From: JBBFMJ01 sp037441225
GTDB taxonomy: Bacteria > Acidobacteriota > Thermoanaerobaculia > UBA2201
Direction of reading: 5' to 3'
DNA length: 18,735 nucleotides
Assembly: GCA_037441225.1 (NCBI GenBank)
Contig: JBBISU010000061.1
Coordinates: forward strand, 1-18,735
Part shown: in pieces, positions 14,796 through 18,735 of the stretch
Layout: each line of letters begins with the position of its first letter
Position numbering within the stretch: position 1 is the first letter of the stretch
Program-made: the position numbers and the translations under genes
Notes under the pieces: model-generated
Database searches by the model: none
Told to the model about the DNA's origin: nothing
The model's input: the letters and a program-made list of their open reading frames with translations, nothing else

Positions 14796-16189
14796 CAGAC
14801 ATTTATTTCAACAGATATTTCTTCCAAATCCTTCAAATTTGGCTCCACATAATACTTTATAAACTTTTCTGTTTGCAATTTTGCCAAGCCAGCAAAATTT
14901 TTTATATTTAATAATTTTTTTAATTCCTTTTCTGAAAATGGAAAATCCTTCCTCATTAAAAGGTTTTTAAACAATTTATTCTTATTTTTATAATTCTTTG
15001 TTTTTATTGTCTCTTCCTTTAATATGCTATGGGCAGCTTGTCTATCTCCACCTCTTTTTACCCATTCCATCAAAATTGTCTCAACAGCAAGAAAGGGAAG
15101 GTGTTCCCTTAATCTTCTTTTAATAACATCTTCATTTACCTTTAAATTTTTTGAAACCTCAATACATAAAGATAAAATCCCATCTGATATAAAAAAACTT
15201 TGAGGTATAACAAATCTTCTCAAAGCTGAATCATCAAGGGTTCTTTCAAGGAATTGTTCCGATGCTGTCTCATCTAATGAATTTATTAAATTAATGAGAT
15301 ACCTTGAAAGAGAAGTTGTTCTCTCCATTTTCATTGGATTTTGTTTAAAGGGCATTGCAGAAGAACCAACTTGTTTTTCTGAAAAGGGCTCTTGCAATTC
15401 ACCATAGGATTGAAGGATCCTCATATCCCTTGAAAATTTCCCTGCTGAAATTCCTATACCTTTTAAGGTATCACCAATTATACAATCCAACTTTCTTGGG
15501 TATGTCTGACTTGTTACTGGAAAGACATTAAAGAATCCCAATAAATGGGCAAACCTTTTTTCAAGAATTTCAACTTTTTTTTCATCTCCATTAAAAAGAG
15601 ATAAAAAGGATGCTTGAGTTCCTGTTGCACCTTTCAAGCCCCTTAAAGGGAAATCTTCTATGAGTTCCTTTAAATCAAGAAGGTCTTGTAAGAAATCCTG
15701 AATATAGAGGCAGAAGCGTTTCCCCATAGTAGTTGGCTGAGCTACCTGTAAATGGGTATAGCCAAGACAAGGAAAACTCTTATATTTTATTGCTTTTTCC
15801 TTTAAAAAATAAATTAAGTTTTCAAGTTTTTTCTTTAGGATCTTCAAGCCCTCATAGATAAAAATTAAATCAACATTATCTGTTATATCACAGGATGTTG
15901 CACCAAGATGAATAAAACCCTTTGCCTTTGGAGCAACTTCTCCAAAATGCAAAATATGTGCCATAACATCATGTTTTGTTTCTTTTTCTATTTCTTTAAT
16001 TCTATTAAAATCAATTTCTTCTATTTTTTCTTCCATTTGTTTTATTGCTTCATCTGGGATCTGGATACCCAATTCTTTTTCTGCTTTTGCCAAAGCAATC
16101 CAAACCTTTCTTAAAGTTAAAATTCTGTTTTTCTCTGAAAATAAATTTAATATTTCTTCAGAGGCATACCTTTTAAATAAATTTTCCAT
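14795..16189 (-). CDS. purB: Adenylosuccinate lyase
   Basis: PurB splits SAICAR to AICAR and adenylosuccinate to AMP, two steps of purine synthesis, as a homotetramer. The 464-residue chain has KHDVMAH (72-78), HLGATSCDITDN (94-105), YTHLQVAQPTT (144-154) and the fumarase-superfamily signature GSSAMPFKQNPMKME (275-289) with the catalytic serine loop. Segments TSQTYPRKLD, EPF.EKQVGSSAMP and QFLERTLDDSALRR resemble the animal/Bacteroidetes-type enzyme more than the short Bacillus type. ATG 16189 lies only 6 nt from a probable -10 element and has no Shine-Dalgarno. It heads the six-gene minus-strand operon. Confidence 0.96.
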   Translation of the reverse strand: MENLFKRYASEEILNLFSEKNRILTLRKVWIALAKAEKELGIQIPDEAIKQMEEKIEEIDFNRIKEIEKETKHDVMAHILHFGEVAPKAKGFIHLGATSCDITDNVDLIFIYEGLKILKKKLENLIYFLKEKAIKYKSFPCLGYTHLQVAQPTTMGKRFCLYIQDFLQDLLDLKELIEDFPLRGLKGATGTQASFLSLFNGDEKKVEILEKRFAHLLGFFNVFPVTSQTYPRKLDCIIGDTLKGIGISAGKFSRDMRILQSYGELQEPFSEKQVGSSAMPFKQNPMKMERTTSLSRYLINLINSLDETASEQFLERTLDDSALRRFVIPQSFFISDGILSLCIEVSKNLKVNEDVIKRRLREHLPFLAVETILMEWVKRGGDRQAAHSILKEETIKTKNYKNKNKLFKNLLMRKDFPFSEKELKKLLNIKNFAGLAKLQTEKFIKYYVEPNLKDLEEISVEINV

Positions 16190-16195
16190 AAAATT

Positions 16196-16224
16196 ATTAT
16201 CTCAAATCCAATTTAAAATTTCAA
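16196..16224 (-). promoter_or_regulatory. Probable promoter of the purB operon (would give a leaderless mRNA)
   Basis: On the minus strand TTGAAA (16219-16224) and GATAAT (16196-16201) are spaced 17 bp, matching 4 and 5 of 6 consensus positions. Transcription would start at or within a base or two of the purB ATG (16187-16189). No PurR-type palindrome or guanine-riboswitch-like structure is visible upstream; the DNA behind it is the repeat cluster. Confidence 0.45.
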
Positions 16225-16232
16225 ATAATATA

Positions 16233-16286
16233 GAGCAGTAGTCAATTTTCCGCGTCCGGTTTTTTATGTGAATTATTGTGGCAATT
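16233..16286. repeat. 54-bp interspersed repeat module, copy 2
   Basis: Begins GAGCAGTA and ends GAATTATTGTGGCAATT; same length as 626-679 and about 42 of 54 bases identical without gaps. It sits just behind the purB promoter and directly abuts the REP-like element at 16288. Confidence 0.6.
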
Positions 16287-16287
16287 T

Positions 16288-16394
16288 GTAGGGGCTTAGG
16301 CTTGTCCCCGCCCGAATAACTAATAATCAGGCACAAAAAAATAAATTTCATTATATTATTTTTATGTTGCAGGCTCACAAGGGTCGCCCTTACT
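16288..16394. repeat. REP-like composite element (GTAGGGGC ... GCCCTTAC)
   Basis: The left end GTAGGGGCTTAGGCTTGTCC and the right end ACAAGGGTCGCCCTTAC carry imperfect inverted termini (GTAGGGGC/GCCCTTAC). The AT-rich middle shows no coding potential. It belongs to the same family as 425-447, 4904-4963 and 16586-16608. A minus-strand open frame across this stretch (16202-16507) is made of repeats and is not a gene. Confidence 0.5.
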
Positions 16395-16416
16395 AAAAAA
16401 TAAATTAAAAAAAATG

Positions 16417-16570
16417 TAGCCGCAGGTTCTTTAGAGGCTGTCCGACAATAGGATGTTTTGATAGACGTTATACAATATATAGTGTTTAGAAATAAAAAGC
16501 GAAACAATACATTGTGTATATATTTAAAAAATTTTAATTATTGGACAGCCTCTCTTTAGCCTGCGAGGAA
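16417..16570. mobile_element. MITE-like element nested in a REP-like hairpin, copy 2
   Basis: Outer arms TAGCCGCAGG (16417-16426) and GCCTGCGAGGAA (16559-16570) match copy 1. The core (16435-16551) is again 117 bp, with ends AGGCTGTCC and GGACAGCCT, and is flanked by a 7-bp direct repeat TCTTTAG (left 16428-16434, right 16553-16559, allowing for overlap with the arm). The reverse complement of this core aligns without gaps to the core of copy 1 (roughly 85 of 117 bases by hand count). Confidence 0.7.
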
Positions 16571-16585
16571 TCAGAGCAGTAGAGT

Positions 16586-16608
16586 GTAGGGGTTGTGCTT
16601 GCACGACC
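16586..16608. repeat. REP-like palindrome (GTAGGGG family), copy 2
   Basis: GTAGGGGTTGTGCTTGCACGACC, written here in part as GTAGGGG plus TTGTGCTTGCACGACC, differs from 425-447 at one or two bases and keeps the hairpin through a G-U pair. It follows the nested element and a GAGCAGTA word (16574-16581). Between it and 16765 lies about 155 bp of AT-rich DNA in which I see no gene. Confidence 0.7.
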
Positions 16609-16765
16609 TGTGAAATAAAAAAATAAGGTAATTTTATTTCTTAATTATTCAATTATACATTGCGAAAGTACCTTTTCCATTTTTTTATTTTATGACCCAT
16701 TAGCGAAACATTTAATCCCCCTTGGCATTTTAAAAATTTGTGATAAATTATAATTAGAGGTATAT

Positions 16766-17002
16766 ATGAAAAAATTTTATTTTATTTTCTTATTAATTCC
16801 TTTTTTTGTCAAATCTGAAATAACACCAAGAGTAAACTGGCCTCCACCTTCAAGTTGTGGAAATGGATGTGATCAAACAATTCAATACCCAACAAGTGCA
16901 TGCTATCAATGTCCTTCTGGTTCTGTGGAAGAAGTTTATTGTCAAGGAAAGGGAACTGTATCTGTTCCAGGTCATTTGTGCGAAAAACAGGTATGGAAGT
17001 GA
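16766..17002 (+). CDS. 5' fragment of a frameshifted, secreted Cys-rich RHS protein
   Basis: ATG 16766 has AGAGG (16756-16760) 5 nt upstream. The 78 residues start with a signal peptide (MKKFYFIFLLIPFFVKSE) and then a Pro/Cys-rich segment with six cysteines (SSCGNGC, SACYQC, VYCQG, HLCEK). The frame stops at TGA 17000-17002. The next frame, one base ahead, continues the same Cys-rich character straight into an RHS protein, so this is best read as the beginning of that gene and not as a separate small protein. The break most likely lies near the A5 run at 16983-16987. A sequencing or assembly error, a true mutation or programmed +1 shifting are all possible. Confidence 0.65.
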   Translation: MKKFYFIFLLIPFFVKSEITPRVNWPPPSSCGNGCDQTIQYPTSACYQCPSGSVEEVYCQGKGTVSVPGHLCEKQVWK

Positions 17003-18735
17003 TTATAAATGTATGTGCTGGGATGCTTGTGATGGGTGCAAGAGCAATGTTTATCCAAACTTTATTTCAATTTCTGCATCCCTTGTTCCAAAATCTGGTG
17101 GATGGGATATTTATACCCAGGTTCCATATCAAGCACCCTGTCATTGGTGTTTTACAAACCCTTCTGGATGGTGCAATCCAGCAGGTATGTGTGTAATTTT
17201 AAATTATGATCCTTCAAAGAATTGTTCAAATGCTCGGCTTGGAGACAGATTTTGTGAACCCTTATTTGAACAAGGAACCTGGTATCCTGTCTTTGGCTTA
17301 TCTTGCTCTTCATCTGGAACAACAATTACTTTAACCTCACGCCTTGAAAGATGCACTGGTTCTTCTTGTGGAACATATACTGCAACAAGTGCTCCTTTAA
17401 GCATAGATGTCCCCATTGCCCTTGAGGCAAACTGCCAGCCAGCACCTGACTGGGAATGTTGTGAAGATGGAAGTGGATGTGCAGGAGGTCCTATAAATGT
17501 TTCATCTGGGAATATGCACTATGAAGAAGTTGATTTTACAATAGATGGTGTATTTCCAATTTCCTTTAAAAGATCTTATAACAATCAAGAAACAAATTTA
17601 ACAACAACAGGCGGATTTATGGGTTATGGATGGACACATACCTTTAATCAAAAACTTGTTTTAACAAACACCCTTTCAGATGGGAGGAGGATTTACAGGC
17701 ATTTAAATGAAGAAGGGATAAAAAAATATTATCTTGAGGAAGCACCTTCCTCAAATGAATTTGAACCATACTGGCCTTATGATTTAAAAGGAAAAATGAT
17801 AGATGATGGAACATATCTGACAGTAATTGAATTAAATGGAAATAGCACAAGATTTACAAAATCAAATGGTTTATGGGACAGAACCTGTGATTTTTATGGA
17901 AACTGTTATAGTGGGATTTACACTTCCGGGAAATTGACACAGGTAATAGATCCCTTTGGAAGAAATATCAACTTTTCCTACAATGCATCAAATAAACTAA
18001 TAGAAGTTACATTATGGGATGGGAAGAGGTGGCAGTATAACTATGTTTCAACAAATTATTTAGAAAAAGTATTTTATCCAAGCAATACAAGCACAACACC
18101 AGACCGTTTATATGTCTATGATACACAAAACCCAAAAAATTTAATACAAGTAAAAAATTATTCTGGAAATATAATAGAAGCCCATACATACAATTCACAA
18201 AGGAAAGCAACTTCATCTTATTCAGAAGGAAATACAAACTGGATTGAGATTTCCTATCCAAGATTTGGGCAGACAATTGTAACAGAACATCAAAGCGATA
18301 GCACAACTACAACTACAACTTATAACTGGAGGTACAATGGAGGTAGAGGGCTTATAGATGAAATAATTGGTGGATGCTCCTCCTGTGGAGGAGGAAATAA
18401 AAAGTATGAATATGATGAAAAAAACAGAGTTACAAAAATAATAGATGGAAATGGGAATATAACAAAGAAAAGTTATGACAGTTTAGGTCGTCTTATTTCA
18501 GTAATTGAAGGTTTTGGAACAGAAAATGAAAGGGAGACAAGATATTATTATGAAAACCCAGACATATTAGGTATGATAACAAAAATAGAAAAACCATCAG
18601 TTGTAAAGGAAGGTGAATATAAAACACAAGAGTTTATTTTATCTCCAGACCAAAGCACCTTAACAATAAGAAAGAGGGGCTATATAAATGAAGAAGATCC
18701 ATCTCAAACAATAATTGAAGAAATAATAACATATG
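16989..18735 (+). CDS. RHS/YD-repeat protein with DUF6531 domain (continues past window; lacks own start)
   Basis: This frame is open from before 16989 to the last base (at least 580 residues). It begins with a region holding 17 cysteines in about 160 residues (CMCWDACDGC, CHWC, ECCEDGSGC). From about 17490 it shows the DUF6531-type start of RHS proteins: GGPINVSSGNMHYEEVDFTI, FPISFKRSYNNQ, GGFMGYGWTHTFNQ and DGRRIYRHLNEEG. RHS/YD repeats follow: VIDPFGRNINFSYN, VTLWDGKRWQYNY, the GCSSCGGG motif and YDEKNRVTKIIDGNGNITKKSYDSLGRLISV. RHS repeats build a large beta-shell that often encloses a C-terminal toxin or effector; that end is outside the window. With the signal peptide fragment at 16766 it would be exported. 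Function otherwise unknown; a cell-surface or adhesin-type role is the alternative to a toxin. Confidence 0.8.

Noticed and set aside
16202..16507. Minus-strand open frame of 101 codons in the second repeat cluster
   Set aside because: It is composed of the 54-bp module, the REP composite and half of the MITE-like element; no protein-like composition.
16749..16754. TATAAT before the RHS gene as its -10 element
   Set aside because: The start site would fall inside or after the AGAGG ribosome site, and no -35 hexamer lies at the right distance.
16900..17196. Plus-strand open frame of 98 codons inside the RHS gene
   Set aside because: It is in the third frame; the Cys-rich and RHS signals lie in the other two frames on either side of it.

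Overview
The window reads as a chromosomal segment of a low-GC (roughly one third G+C by eye), Gram-negative bacterium. The Gram-negative call rests on an LptC/LptA-type lipopolysaccharide-bridge protein. Citrate lyase and an HdrB/LutA-type Fe-S protein suggest an anaerobic or fermentative lifestyle. I cannot name the phylum from the sequence alone.

Layout. (1) 1-921: the tail of an upstream gene (a 21-residue C-terminus resembling the end of HD-GYP proteins), a probable 6S RNA gene (about 131-301), then a cluster of short interspersed repeats and a sigma70-type promoter. (2) 922-4815, plus strand: a fused citrate lyase gamma+beta gene (CitD-CitE), citF, a small HU-like protein and an M50 membrane metalloprotease, packed with almost no spacing. 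(3) 4816-5105: a gap with a repeat, an AT-rich hairpin and a near-consensus promoter. (4) 5106-9513, plus strand: tRNA-Phe(GAA), then accA only 9 nt behind it, recJ, and a 589-residue LptC/LptA-like protein. (5) 9516-16189, minus strand: a six-gene run read purB-recO-glyQ-glyS-lutA-like-rmlA. Its first three junctions are ATGA overlaps, the fourth is an 8-base overlap and only the last has a gap. It meets the plus-strand operon tail to tail with 2 bp between stop codons. (6) 16190-16765: a second repeat cluster built from the same modules as the first. (7) 16766-18735, plus strand: a secreted, very Cys-rich RHS/YD-repeat protein of the DUF6531 type, split by a +1 frameshift near base 16985 and running off the window.

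How the genes work together: the citrate lyase subunits act together to cleave citrate to acetate and oxaloacetate. The two other operons are mostly housekeeping: fatty-acid synthesis, recombination repair, outer-membrane biogenesis, purine synthesis and glycyl-tRNA charging.

The most unusual material is (a) a 117-bp inverted-repeat core sitting in the loop of a REP-like hairpin at two loci 16 kb apart, in opposite orientation but with identical length; (b) the CitD-CitE fusion; (c) the LptC+LptA-like large protein; (d) the broken Cys-rich RHS gene beside one of the repeat clusters; and (e) accA placed so close to a tRNA that processing should leave a nearly leaderless mRNA.
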